Positions 11,467-23,974 of a DNA stretch of 64,000 bases are shown here, piece after piece. The stretch is from contig BSBN01001807.1 in NCBI GenBank assembly GCA_027924645.1, positions 11,302,001 through 11,366,000 of the forward strand, in the 5' to 3' direction. The DNA comes from Cunninghamia lanceolata. Taxonomy: Eukaryota > Streptophyta > Pinopsida > Cupressales > Cupressaceae. Both the position numbers and the translations under genes were made by a program. The notes under the pieces were generated by a model. That model saw only the letters and a list, made by a program, of their open reading frames with translations, made no database searches and was not told where the DNA came from. Every line of letters starts with the position of its first letter. The stretch's first letter is position 1.

Positions 11467-12904
11467 AAAAAATACACATTATATTATTTTTGACAGCTGT
11501 ATGTAATGTCTTATGTCTTAGAACAAATCAGTTTTTATATGTGCTTTTTTTGATTCTGTTGAATAACAAAGAAGCAACTTTTTACTCTGAAAAAAGAAAA
11601 AACTAACCCATTGTGAGGTACAAACAAATGGAGGGCAAGACTACAATAGTGCTAGACTATACGAGTACTCCAGAAAGAGACATGGATTGGCAATGAAGTC
11701 CGCCCAACTGAGAACCATGACATCCCCGAACACAATGCACTAATGCATTGTCAAAATCTATGTATGCACTCTATTACAACTAAGCTCTAAGCTTCCATAT
11801 GTAAGTTATATGTTCTCCCTTATTTCCATAATCTATGTATACTAGCTAATTACACTTCACTACTATTCTAACCAGCTTCTATCAAATAAGTAATGATTAC
11901 CCTTATTTACATAATAAAACAACCATTACTTACTTGAATAGTACTTACTTGCATGTGGTTTCATAGTACTCACCTTGAGTTCAACACGACTACTCCTATG
12001 AATATCATGTGCATGCTCATCAAGTTCATCATCATAATTATCACTATCAACATTGACATGAAGTTGTACAATTTTTTAGAGAGCTCTATTGACAGGGCCT
12101 TTTTCTTTTCGTTCTTCTTTCATCTAATTGCTCTGCATGTGGTTTAATCATCATGCAAAAATTAATATAAGTCAAGTAAAGAATACAAATCTATAAATTT
12201 TTGTCCAAAAGAACATTTTAAGCATGGAGAATAACAAAACATTGGGATAGATTACCTTACAACTTAAAGAATGCAAAAGCTATAAATTTTTGTCCAAAAG
12301 AAGAATGACAAAATATTGGGATAGATTAACTTACAACTTAAAGAATGCAAAACTATAATTTTTTGTCCAAAAAAACATTTTAAGCATGAAGAATGACAAA
12401 ACATTGGGATAGATAACTGACAACTATTATATTACCTTAACTAATTCTGCACAACTATGATGACTGTGCTGCACATTCTTGTCCAGTTCATCATGATCAC
12501 TATCAATATTGGCAGCTTTGTTGACATCATGAAGGTGTTTACGTTTTCCTATTGCTTTGATAAAATTGCTTTGCATGTGGTTTAACCATCATATAAAAAA
12601 ATATACAAAGCATTCAATAGTCAAGTAAAGAATGCAAGATATAAATTTGTCCAAAAGAACATTTTCTGGATCACTCCAACAATAAAGAAACTAGGTTGGA
12701 TTCTCCTATGCTCAGATTTCAATAATCTACATATTAAGAGGCATTTGTATACAGAATTGCCAAACAAGAAAAAATGAGATCAATAGATTCTCTTACCTCA
12801 TCTAAATCCATGGATTTATGCTCATTCCATGCAGAAACTATAGGGTTAATGAAGGCAACCAATTGTGAAACTTATTGAGTGAGACCGAATATGCAACTCA
12901 TTAC
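11467..12904 (-). other. Intronic or spacer DNA of the CACTA second gene, with a local tandem repeat
   Basis: No long ORF. Short minus-strand acidic, His/Asp-rich coding-like pieces lie around 12430-12565 and 11950-12130 and may be exon remnants. Between about 12177 and 12425 a unit of roughly 75-90 bp occurs three times; it holds AAAGAATGCAAA, TTTTTGTCCAAAAGAA and ACATTGGGATAGAT. A fourth partial copy lies near 12627. Confidence 0.5.
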
Positions 12905-13102
12905 TTATTGGTACCCTTGATTTGAGTTGACATGATCTGGAGGAGCTCCTACTGGGCATTTAACAGATGGTTGTGAAATCTTTGTTGATGAACTAGATTT
13001 CCACTTGATCCTACTCTTAGATTTACTAGGTCGATCTAGTGCTGCCATATAATTGACAATATCTTCTGCACCTACTTCTTTATTATTGTTTTCCACCTAA
13101 AA
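12905..13102 (-). pseudogene. Exon-like segment of the CACTA second gene
   Basis: Minus-strand open segment of 63 codons, Lys/Ser-rich (PSKSKSRIKWKSSSS) and ending in a Pro/Gly/Asn-rich tail. It lies just downstream of the Ptta/En/Spm domain once the 2.9-kb LTR element at 13115 is removed, so it is probably an exon of the same gene. No domain on its own. Confidence 0.4.
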
Positions 13103-13114
13103 TATAATGTCAAT

Positions 13115-13372
13115 TGTAGAAGCTGTGAAACCAACCTCACAGGACCCAGTGAACACCTGTAAAACCTAAGAAACATTCAACAAGAGAAAAAAGCAAAGAG
13201 AGCAATTTGCGCAATTAATGAATTACATGAGAGCACCTGCTTTTATAATTGCAAGTTAGAAAACCCTAATGAGAGATTCCTAAGTTTAGCTTAAGTGAAA
13301 TAAACTAAAGGTGACTTAGTTAATTAATCAATATGATTGAATTGATTAAGTAAAGAACCTATTACTCTAACA
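13115..13372 (-). repeat. LTR of element H (3' LTR in element orientation)
   Basis: 258 bp, matching 15760-16027. It lacks the roughly 10-bp stretch AAAGAGGATG present in the other LTR. Confidence 0.92.
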
Positions 13373-15759
13373 CCCCCCTTAAGATGAACTTAGGGAGAAG
13401 CTAAAAAACTAAGGACAAATGCATGAAAGCAAAGATGGGTGCCGGCAACTAGGCCTGATGAGGTACCCATGTACAAAAGAGTCTCTCACAAAATAGAGAA
13501 AAGGAGAAAACTACATGGGAAAAACTCCTCCCCAAAAGAGAGAACAAACCTCCCTACAAGAGAGAGAGAAAGAGTGAAGGACTAAGAAGCCTCCACAAAC
13601 GATGTCCCAAAAGAATAGGATCATGAAGATGAACATGAAGAACTCCACTAAAGCATGAAGAAGCTACAAACACTGTCGAAGACTAACTGCTATAGTGCTG
13701 AAAGAAGAACCTCCTTTAAAATAAGATGAAGATCAGGGTCAAGAAGACAAGAATCTACATGAGTGCCCTCAATGACACTACTTGAATCATATGACAAATA
13801 AAGGAAAAACATCTAGAACTTAAAGGTACAGATGGCACAGGTACCAAAAGTCTAAAGAACTGATCAAGTGAAAATAGAAGGTCGCCTCCACAAAAAGAAT
13901 GCAAGAGTGTCCATATGGTAAATACTCCATCTTACTGAAATACATGGGTAACTAGCCACTGATGTACCACTGCATCCACCTAATACATAGGAACAAATAC
14001 TAGATACATAACTCACTCCATCGCAAAACCAAGGAAGCATTAGCACCAACAATAGAAACCCCCTATAATGTAGACAGGGGAGAGCCATACTAGGTACACT
14101 GAAACTGTGTGAATCCAAGAAGTGCATGTAGAAGAAACAAGAACATCTGAACGTGCAAACATGAAAGTACCAGCAAATAAAAGGGTGTGCAAACCAAGGC
14201 ACACACACATGAGGCAAGAATCAATGTGATTCATTGCTATCATAGAAGAGACACTCACTTGAAAAAGGTGTGATGGCAAACAAAAGGCAAACATCAACCC
14301 CCCCATGGCACTTTATATCATAGTGTGACTACAATAAGACACAAAATGATGTGCAAGACCTCAAGAATACATGTACAATGCTGAGGCACTTTATTTCAGT
14401 GTGTTTACATATGAGAAATGCTTACAATGAAAGCTCACAATGTCCAAAAAAGGACCACATGCTGAAAATACAATTCTCTGATAGAATGAGAGGAAACTGA
14501 TAGCACCATGATGTACACAAAAAAAATGCACTTTAACAAAAATAAAACCCAAAAAGGAGTCCCTGGATGCAGAAGATATGGACCGTCAAAGTCTCCAAAA
14601 TGAGAACTACACATCAACAACACTGAGAAAACTGATTTCTGGAAAAAAAAATAGATGTTAAAACTAAAAACCACCTATACCACTATGAAGAGCACGAAAT
14701 TCTACCCCTTTTCAAAAATATTGCATTGAAAAATACCACCATATGACCAAGATATGGCCTCTGGAAGATGGAGTGCAAAAATGAAAAGCCCAACAGAGAG
14801 GGGTAGATTTGGCAAAAAAGAAACTTCCACCAAATTTAGCAAAACTACCTCCAAATTTGGAGATCCGCCAACTTTAGAACCTTTGCTAAAAATTTCTCCA
14901 AGGGTGGACACGCATGTCAAGACAAGTACAGGAGGAATTATGCATGTGCTTTTTAAATTAAAAAAAGCACAAAAAATGTTTTTTTCAATAAAAAAACATT
15001 TAAAAAAATGGCTGCTGCTTTTTTTAATAAAAAAAGGTAAAAAAAAGCTTGGATGTTTTTTTTTAATATATAAAAAAACATTAAAAAAAATTACAATGAT
15101 TGTTTTATTTTAAAAAACATTTAAAAAAAATTATAAAAAGGGTAGAGGGGTCAAAGCTCCCCCTCACGTAACCATTAAGGGACTGCAGCCCCAAGCTGGG
15201 AGTGGTACCCAAAAGGGTACGCCTATGCAGTGCAAGTACAGGGGCCTGTGCAACAGGTACCCTGTACCCTGCAACTATTTTTTTAACTTTGTATTTTTTG
15301 AAAACAAAAAAACCTGCTTGCTTTTTTTTTAATAAAATTTTTTTCAATATAGTTTTTTTTGAAAAAAAACTTTTACATGCAGGAAAAATTAAAATAATTT
15401 TTTTTACAGTCACCTCGGTTTGCATGCTGGGGAGGTTGCCCCAGATGAGCTCGAGGCCGATTTCGATGATTGACAATTGATCTTAAGGTTTTTGGGCCCT
15501 CTGAGTGAGATGGTGAGGTTTGTTTGGGCCCAAAATGCTCTAAAATTGTAGGTACCCTCTAGATCTAGAGAAAAAGTACCCACTGATCTAACCTATGAAG
15601 CTCAAATCAAGCCAAATAAAAGGCTAATCTGACTATTTCGTCTGCTCTGAATCCAATGGAATACTCCGTTTTACACAAAAATGAACCAAGAAAAAAGCTC
15701 TTGCTCACAATTTTCTCTAAATCTGAGAAGGGGTTTGTAGTTCTAGAGCTCTCACACCA
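13373..15759 (-). other. Non-coding interior of element H
   Basis: No recognisable gag, protease, integrase or reverse transcriptase in any frame. Open frames up to 123 codons are low-complexity or aromatic-rich and look accidental. The stretch 14940-15420 is dominated by runs of A and T that can pair with each other (AAAAAACATTTAAAAAAA-type segments), so folded RNA is possible. Confidence 0.6.
15748..15759 (-). other. Primer binding site of element H
   Basis: The minus strand reads TGGTGTGAGAGC directly after the LTR, matching the common plant initiator-Met tRNA primer site except at two positions. It fixes the element's orientation. Confidence 0.7.
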
Positions 15760-16027
15760 TGTAGAAGTTGTGAAACCAACCTCACAGGACCCAGTAAACA
15801 CCTGCAAAACCTAAGAAACCTTCCACGAGAAAAAAGCAAAGAGAGCAATTTGCACAAAAGAGGATGCAATTAATGAATTACATGAGAGCACTTGCTTTTA
15901 TAATTGCAAGTTAAAAAACCCTAATGAGAGATTCCCAAGTTTAGCTTAAGCGAAATAAAGTAAAGGTGACTTAATTAATTAATCAATATGATTGAATTAA
16001 TTAAGTAAAGAACCTATTACTCTAACA
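15760..16027 (-). repeat. LTR of element H (5' LTR in element orientation)
   Basis: 268 bp, matching 13115-13372. It is followed by the duplicated TCAAT. Confidence 0.92.
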
Positions 16028-16049
16028 TCAATTTAAACATATAGTTAGT

Positions 16050-17414
16050 TCAATAAAAAAATGAAATAAATAACACAATGTAAATTGAACCAAAAATCCA
16101 TACACTTACTACAAATTTGTCCATTTTGACCTGTAACTCGCCTTGGCCAAATGTATATCCAGCCCTCACATTATCTCTTGCTCTGTTGCCTTTGTTACTC
16201 TTTGCCAAATATTCTTCAAAATGCATACTTTCTTTCAATGTCTCCCACTCTTTGGGAGATAGAGTGGAGTCTAACCTCTCTTTTCCCTCCATGATTGTTT
16301 TTCTGCAATTGTATCTAAAATTGTTCATCAAAATTCTCATCTTTTGCTTGTAATATTTTCTAGAGATTTGTCCACCAATAGTCTCAAAAGTATTTTCCAT
16401 TTTTTGTATAACACTTTCCACAATTCGTGGATCTTTCTCTGCAAAACTTGATTTGCAAATATCCAAATGGACCCTACATCTTACACCCAACTCAGAGGCC
16501 CACTTTGCAGCATTTGGCCCAATGGGCTCACCATCTCTTGATACCTCAACCAAGAATGGCTTCTTGCCTTCTAATTTTCTTTCTTTTGCATTCCTCTCTG
16601 TAGATCTGTACAAATCTTGACCCAATCTTTGTCTTTTGACAAAAGTAGACACATCTTCTATTAAACCACTACCAGTATTTCTAGCTGATCCATTAGTTCC
16701 ATCAAAAGTTGTAGATGCAACAGGGGCACTCTGAGGCACAACATATGCAAGTGGTCTCTCTTCATAACTTTCATTAACCGAAACTTCATGCTCCTTGGCC
16801 ACATCAGGTGTGGCATGAGTAGGTAGATCAGTATCGGTCCCTAGAGATTTCACTTCAAACACATCCTTTAATGTTGATTAAATTATCTGTAGACCTGTTG
16901 TTCCTTTGCTCTGATATTTTTCAATAATCTCTCTTAGACTTTGTGCTAAGAGATCATCACGATGTTGCACATCACCATGTGCTATATCAGGCTGCACATC
17001 ACCATATGCTATATTAGGCTGCACATCATCACAACTATTATTTTCACCAACTACATTTGTTGAATCACAAATGTGTTAGCTTCTACAAGATGGTGGCACT
17101 GTATCTTTTCTTTCCTTTTGTTTTTTCTCTGTTTTTTTTTTTGCACTCTTTTTCTTACCTATAAAACAAAAAAATATATCATATTATGTCTTATATACAT
17201 AAAGTCTTGCCTATAAAATTTTATTAAATACTATTAAAAAAAATAATATACTACTTAGTGGATTTACAACTTGCTTATTTGTCAAACCAAGACGCAATAA
17301 ATATTCATTATTCTTGGCCACTTTTTCTCTACGAAAGCGCTCATAATCTATCACTGGAATTTCAGCATTATGAACACTATCATCTAATTTGTGCCTTACA
17401 ATCCTTTTCCTCAT
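16050..17414 (-). pseudogene. CACTA second gene, Ptta/En/Spm-type transposase domain (two exons)
   Basis: The upstream exon (17414 to about 17255) begins MRKRIVRHKLDDS and contains DYERFRREKVAKNNEYLLRLGL, split here by the length rule as DYERFRREK and NNEYLLRLGL, a common lead-in of this family. It joins across a short intron (acceptor TTTTATAG near 17157) to a Lys-rich stretch and then the main exon (16862-16050). That exon carries GPNAAKWASELGVRCR, a helical core and LSPKEWETLKE near the end, the layout of the Plant transposase (Ptta/En/Spm) family PF03004. The protein is an accessory DNA-binding factor of CACTA transposition. An in-frame stop (near 17080) breaks the linker. Its 3' exons are separated from it by element H. 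Confidence 0.7.
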
Positions 17415-19717
17415 TTTCTGAACTCCAAATAAACAATAATGTATAAATCAGCAACTTGAATCATTAAAACTTTATTGAGTTCATAAGTTGATAATTGTTG
17501 ACTTTCCAATCTGCTGATAACTGCAAATCAAAACTTAAAATAGAATTCAGTTTACAGATTAAAAAGAATTTTCTGTCAAAAACCAAGAAGATCTTTACAA
17601 TTATAGGTATCAGACTATCAATATGACTATCCCTTGTTTCAACTGGATATTGACACTTAAACAGATATGTTCTCTTGAATGCAAACCAAAACTGTATGAT
17701 TGCTTCAAAGTGGCTAGCTTTGGAAATTGTTTCACTAGATGGCTCAGAGAACATGGAACTAAACCCTACTCCTAAAACTAACAAGTTGATTTGTTTTCAT
17801 TTATATGTATATGATTGTCTGATTGTGAGTAATTTGTGAAAATAAGCCCAACTCTGATCAGTGCCAATCCTAGGGTTTGGAGTCAATTCCTTACAAATGC
17901 ATATTACTTCTCTTAAGCATCACAAATATGCAGATTTAGAGGATTTATTATGTTCCTATCTTACAGAAAACAATCCAAGAATGGGTATTTCCATCAACTC
18001 TTCTTATAGATATCCCTATTGTAAAACACACCTCCACATATCTGATTTCGAGCATTTTAATCTATTCCTTAAATAGAAGTAGTGAATCAGAAATGCAGTA
18101 TAGCAAATGTATATTCAAGAATTTAAAAACCCTTAGTATCCTCATTCAAAAGAGAAATGCAAACAACATAGGCGATAATTGATGGAAACACATGCTCAGA
18201 GGCATTTTTCATATATTGCAATCTGAAACTGATAAAATGCTTATTGAGAACATATATTCAACATGCAAGAAATTAAAACTTACAACTCAGAATGAAAATA
18301 GATAGCAACTTAAACAAGACAACAACTTTAATTGAAATAGACATAGCTGGTAAAGATTAAACTTACTAGTTTTACTTGCATAAGCTTGGAATTTTAATAT
18401 TTCTTTGACCAAGTTAGACGACTAGTAACTTAGGCTAGGCAGTCAATGATGGATTATAACATAAAGTAATAGCATGCCTACAAGACGTAGGGTTTTAAGG
18501 GGAAATAAAGAAGACAATTGATAAAAGCTGACTCAAAAGCCTAAAACCTAGATAGGTACAACCACATATAACCAAAGTTTAGGTGAAAAGCTAACCTCTT
18601 AAGGTGACAGGCTAGTTAAGGTGACAAAACATCATCATAATCATCTGTATTTCTAGCAAGATCAGAATCCTGATCACTCCTGTCTGCATCTGCTTGATTT
18701 TCTTCCTCATCCTCATCTGTGACATGCAATACATTCTCTCTCCCAATCTCTTCATTGGTAACTAAAATATCTTCTTCAAACACTCCATCGTGTTCATCCA
18801 CTTCTTCGAATGTTTCTTGTAAATTAACATATTGCCCATCAAGCATTATATCGGCAACTTCCATGAATTTTTATTTTGAATGAGACTCTGTTTGAATGAT
18901 GTTGGTTAACAGATTTGTCCTTATTCTGAAAATAATTTATTCTGACTCTATACCCCTCTTTTGAAGAACAAATGAGTTAAGCAACAAATGGGTGAACCTT
19001 TTAAATTAGTTCCCCTCTGAATTTAGGTACAGCTCCCTTTAAGATTTTCAATGAATTTAATCTATTCAACTATCCACATGCACTTTTAACCAGAAAATGC
19101 TTAAGGCAGACTAACATTCATACATAACCATGTTATGAATGCGATAGATTTATACAGTAATAATGAGCAATAGAATGCACAGATCCTATTTTTGGTACAT
19201 TTACATATATGAATACATTCACACGAACTTGCTGAACTAATAAATAATAAAACACATATGACGAGTTGTCCAAATAAAGAACAATTACCACATGAAAGGA
19301 GATTTCACACAGAAAATCTAATTTCACACATTCAGATGCACAGATCCAAATAAGCAGTAAATGTTTCTTCTTCTCACTCACAGATGAAAATTACTCAGAC
19401 AATCATCACATAATGTAAAACTATAAACAGTTTAGCTAAAAATTCCCTTCTTTTCTTTCCTAAACTTCTATATCTCTCTCCTTTCAAGGATTTTTAAAAA
19501 CCTATATATACGAATGTCTTAATCATGTCCTTGAGTAAATCAAACCCAGAGTTAACATAACTCTGACCCGTACAGGATTTAGTTTTTAACAATTGATTTT
19601 AAAAAAAAACAAGATTTGCTGAAAATAACATGACAGAGGAACTGAAATAAAGAAAACGAGCCAATGAGGTCATGACTGGGACGATGGGTTTGTATCTCCG
19701 GATTTGTTATCGGTGAC
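17415..19717 (-). other. Mostly featureless CACTA spacer with one acidic ORF
   Basis: AT-rich DNA without recognisable domains. One minus-strand open frame (18864-18616, 82 codons, beginning MEVADIMLDGQYV) is strongly acidic (EEDEEENQADADRSDQDSDL) and could be a first exon of the CACTA second gene or an unrelated acidic exon. Other ORFs here lack any support. Confidence 0.35.
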
Positions 19718-22700
19718 CTAGGGAGCATGTTGGGTCTTCCATTCCTGAAAAGCAGCAACAAACTCCTGAATCTTCAGGAAGTTGGGAATACCTATATGCT
19801 TCATTCTTGACCTCCAAACCTCCTTTTCCCTTCGCATTTTCCTAAATTTTTCTTTTTGTTCTGGAAGTCTGTCTATACAGAGATAAAGTAATGACTCGAC
19901 TTTAGAAATCTGGGAGAAATCCTTAATTAAAATATTGTCATTTTCTCTGACAAAGCTGATTTTATCTTTGAATAATTGTACCACTGCGTCGACATCTTCC
20001 ACTAGCTTTCCATCATCTTTTATGTATTGAACATCAATACATTGCAAGTCGCGTTGCAGCGATTGAGTGAATTCTGTTATTTCCTTAATCAGCTTTGTAA
20101 GTTCAAAGCGTCCTTGCCGGGATATGGAATTCCTCCACTCAATATTTTTCTTGTTCACATATAACAAATCCTTGTCCAAACCAGCCAGGTTCTTTTCTGT
20201 CAAAAACTTCTCCAGTCCATATTTCTGAACTTCATCTATTTGGTTTATTACATTCATCCACTTGCCCTCATCTTTTGCCCAAACAACAGCCTATGCTTTA
20301 AGATCTTCAATGGTGGCAGTAGTCAGATCATACATGCCCTTGAGTTCACGGATGTATTCGATTCCTTTCTGCTCAATGTTATCCAACCAACTGTCAAATG
20401 TTTTTGTCACCGTTTTGCTTCTATGAACCTGATCTAGCATCTTTTGGTTGACAGGTGATTTCGGGTCAAAAGACAGGGGGAGCCGTGAGATCGGCTACGG
20501 GTTAGGGTTGTTAATAGCCTCAATGTACTCTGCCATTGAGCGCAGAGTTTGTTTCAACTCCCTCTTGTCCTTTTCATCTTTCCATGTTCAACTAACCATC
20601 CTCTTAGTAGAAGCTTCAAGGTGGTGGACGTCTGCAGCTCTAGAAGCAACACCGAGATCCACTCTCTCCACAGTGAAATCGTGCACTGTTGGATCCTACA
20701 CTTCTTCCTCAGTCACTGGTTTAGCAATTTCAGCACTCCAATTACCAGTGTTTGGGTCAATGTTTATTCTGGATGTTGTCTTGAGTTTCTTGGACTTGGG
20801 GGTTTTCCCCAAACATTTGCTTACCAAGTCCTCCAAAGGGACAACAAAAGGAATCACTTTTTTCTTGTCAGAGATGGAACTCTCTAGCCACTTTGGTGCA
20901 GGGGCTGAGATTGTCTTCTCAGGGTTCACTGCATCAGAGGATACATTTGAAATCATTAATATTTCAGGATTCTCTAGAACAGTCCCTGACTGTGACCTGG
21001 TGTTAACCTCCTCTGTTCTCTATGGACTTAGCTCCTTGTCACCCATAGGTTCTTCTAGATCTTCCTCTGAATTTAAATCAACAATTATTGTTTCAGAAAC
21101 CTGTTTCTTTCTTTTCCCTTTAGTCCTCAACCTGGTAACACGAGATGGCAAAATATCTGTGAGGACACTTCTGGATCTCTTAGTGGCAGGGCTTCTCTTA
21201 GTTGATGGCTTGGAAGCACCTGCACCACAGATAGAAATAGGTTGATTAGAAGAGTCTATGGGAAGTGATGATTCAACCATTGAAGAGAATTATTGAGCAT
21301 TTTTATCCTGCAGTCCTTCCTGTCTCTTTTCTCTCAACCATTTCTCAGTTCTCCTTATCACTGGAAGGGTTTTAATTTCAATTCTATCTTCCTCCTTTTT
21401 ACTCCAGTCGACTTCTGGAATAGGTAACTATTCTACTCTTTCAAATTGTGGGTCAACCAACTATTCCCCATCATCATAAATACCAGAAATATCCATGTTT
21501 AAATTGAGTGTAATTATCTGCCCCAAAGAAAACCTACACCATAACCTTCTTCTGACCTCAAATTCATCTGGACAGTCTTCCCAGTAATCCTCCAGTTTAG
21601 GAAGGTGTGAATGCCCTGTTCCAGGATCTAGGTTCTCTTTGACAAATCTTCTACTGTCAAATTGAGACCTGGCAGTGAAGAACTGAAAATTGAACCTCTT
21701 AAGGTTCACCTCCAAATTCAAGGCATTAGATTTTGATAGGCATGAGTAATGCCCAAGTTCAATAGGAAAAGAAATACCACAACCCTTTTTTGATGGAAAT
21801 TTCTTATCTACATGTGCTAATTGTCTACATACCTCCATCAGCACAAAACGGTCAAACACATATCTCGGTAACTTTATAGGTTCACCCTCGAATCCTCCAA
21901 CTCTAATATAAGTGAACTCAGAGAATTGAATGAAGAAGCTACCATAGATATTGATTAGTTGCATTGCTTCACTGGACATTCTCTTACCCGGATTGCCTGC
22001 CAGTTCATAGGTCATTTTCCTAGTGAAGACATCATTAACCCTTTTATAGTTTTCATAGCAATTCCTTCTCTGCAACTGTGAATAATATTCATAGACTTTA
22101 CTATTCTCAGCCAAGGGTGCATGAGCTAGGTCAAACCACTCTCTCATAGATGCCAAACAATAGAACAGGTACGAAGACATATAGAAATCTCTGTCACCCA
22201 GACAATTACTTAAACCCTGATGTAGACAGTCAGCTACTATTTCGGCCCAATCCAAATATTGATCCTCTCGAAGGATGACTTGTATGAAAAAGTACATCCA
22301 GTCCTCCCAATAATAGGCATGCTGACTGCCCTTCAGTCTATGTAACAATACCACAATATCCCTTACTTCTTTTATAAAATGATCTCTGGTAAGTGGGCTG
22401 GGTAACCTTGAACCACCCTTCTGAAATTTCAGCAACCAGTTCCTCGCTATTACACTTTTATAAGTCAATTTCTTCTTTGAGAAATACCCATAGGAGGAAG
22501 TAATATCAAGGCTGGAATACGCCTCTTTAGGTGGTATCTTCATCACAGACATGAGGGTTTGTCGGTTGACATGCAATAACACCTCACCGCTTGCATTTTT
22601 TATACATCTGTCCTGGGGGTCATACCTATTCATACACTCTTGAACTAATTATGGGCACAGTATAGCCTGAGGAAAAGCTGCAGCTTCAACTAAACCGCTG

Positions 22701-22861
22701 TCTACAATTTTCTTCATTGTGGGGGTTTGGACAGGGTTTCTAGTTCTTTCTTTAAACTCTTCTAAATCATATTGAACCAGTGCAGTATCTCCAAATTCTG
22801 AGTGAGAATAAGTAAGACCAGGACCATGTTCATCTCCCAAACACGTAGATTTCAAAGACAT
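19718..22861 (-). pseudogene. Large unrecognised gene-like locus, copy 1 (about 1000 residues)
   Basis: Reading leftwards from a Met at 22861, one protein is interrupted mainly by single stops (near 22634, 21458, 21282, 21015, 20694 and 20287). The N-terminal third (22.6-21.5 kb) is globular: KNASGEVLLHVNRQTLMS, a Trp/Tyr-rich segment, and FYMSSYLFYC. The middle is basic with nuclear-signal-like clusters (TKRSPATKRSRS, RLRTKGKRKKQ). The C-terminal 250 residues are helical and charged (KTFDSWLDNIEQKG, REKEVWRSRMKH), likely coiled coil. It aligns by motif order and spacing with the locus at 29.7-33.4 kb. No transposase, polymerase or nuclease motif was seen. It lies between CACTA genes on the same strand, so it is a CACTA passenger or a separate insertion with unresolved ends. 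Confidence 0.6.
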
Positions 22862-23974
22862 AGTTGGAAGATTACAATAAAATACTTGGAATTTTGAAAA
22901 CAATAGAAATTCCAGAGATTCTTCTTTCCAGCATAAGAACCCGGAATAGCATATGGGAAACAGAACTCACCTTCGAGATATCTGAATTCACTGCGAAAAC
23001 TTGAATAACAAGAGCCTCACACTTCCGGTGCTATCCTCCTCCGCATTGCACAATATGTTTACTTGCTAAACTTGGCTTGTCCTTGGTTAATAATGGTACT
23101 AACCAGATTGAATAATTATCGCTTGGAACGATACATGCCAAAAATATTTGAAAAGACGTGAACTTTGATTTCTTCATTAATAGCAAGTATTATTCACGTG
23201 CCATCATGAAGTATAATGATTATCTGTAGCCTCCGCTAAATTAGGGCTCTCGGTTTCATAATGAGTTTCTGACATAATTTCCTCCAACTTTCCCGCTAAA
23301 TTTGACTTAGAAAGCCGCGGGAACAAACGGGACCAAAATCACCAAATCCTTGAACTATTGAACCATTGAACCTTTAGGACGTGGTTCAATGCGGTGGTTC
23401 AATGAGGTGGTTCAAACATGCCAGTCGGACCATATAGATAAGCAAAGGATTGACTTACGGAAACAAGAACTTAACTCATGAACCGTTGAACTTGTAAAGA
23501 TATGGTTCAATATGAAGGTTCAAAGACGCAAGGGTTATGTAGACCAACAAAAAGTTACGCGGCTTTGGTAAAAGGCTTTCAACTATGAAACAGTGAACTG
23601 TTGAACCTTGAACCGTTGAACCATTTGAACCTTGAACCCCGCTATAGAGTACGAGAGGAAGGTTCAAGTTCAACCCGAAAGTTCAAAGACGCATAAGACA
23701 TACAAAATGACAGCTTGCTTTATGAGACACTTTAGACATGTTGAACCATTTGAACTTTGAACTTTGAGAATGGTTCGGGTTCAAAGGTTCAAACCTTAAG
23801 TAACTTTGTCTACAAAGCCAACAAACGGATAAAAATTGAAGGACTAAAAGTCGATTTACAAAACAAAGGCATGACCAAAAATATAACATGGTAAACCGGG
23901 TCTTGTTCAGGAAATATTACCAATGAATGAATAAATAAGGGTGACTCAAAAGGTAACAAATGACATATTACAAT
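22862..23974 (-). promoter_or_regulatory. Upstream region of gene-like copy 1 with a dense TTGAACC/GGTTCAA cluster
   Basis: No coding sequence. From about 23350 to 23790 the heptamer TTGAACC or close variants occurs repeatedly on both strands, sometimes several in a row. Copies are direct and inverted, so the stretch can fold. Such clustered short motifs resemble binding-site arrays or subterminal repeats of transposons. The right edge (near 23960-23990) is where CACTA TNP2 coding sequence stops being readable. Confidence 0.5.

Larger units (their letters stand above)
13115..16027 (-). mobile_element. Small non-autonomous LTR retrotransposon (element H) with TCAAT duplication
   Basis: Direct repeats of 258 bp (13115-13372) and 268 bp (15760-16027) start TGTAGAAG and end CTCTAACA. 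They differ by an insertion of about 10 bp and some substitutions. TCAAT occurs at 13110-13114 and at 16028-16032. On the minus strand the sequence after the right LTR is TGGTGTGAGAGC, close to the initiator-Met primer site TGGTATCAGAGC, and CTTAAGGGGGG precedes the left LTR as polypurine tract. The 2.39-kb interior encodes no gag or pol, so it is a LARD/TRIM-like passenger. It sits between coding segments of the CACTA second gene. Confidence 0.93.

Noticed and set aside
15202..15480. Open frames around the A/T-rich part of element H
   Set aside because: Phe/Lys runs come from poly(A)/poly(T); no homology or conserved start.
20448..21245. Plus-strand open frame of 265 codons
   Set aside because: It is antisense to the minus-strand unknown gene, whose frame continues on both sides with homologous content; the plus frame matches nothing recognisable.
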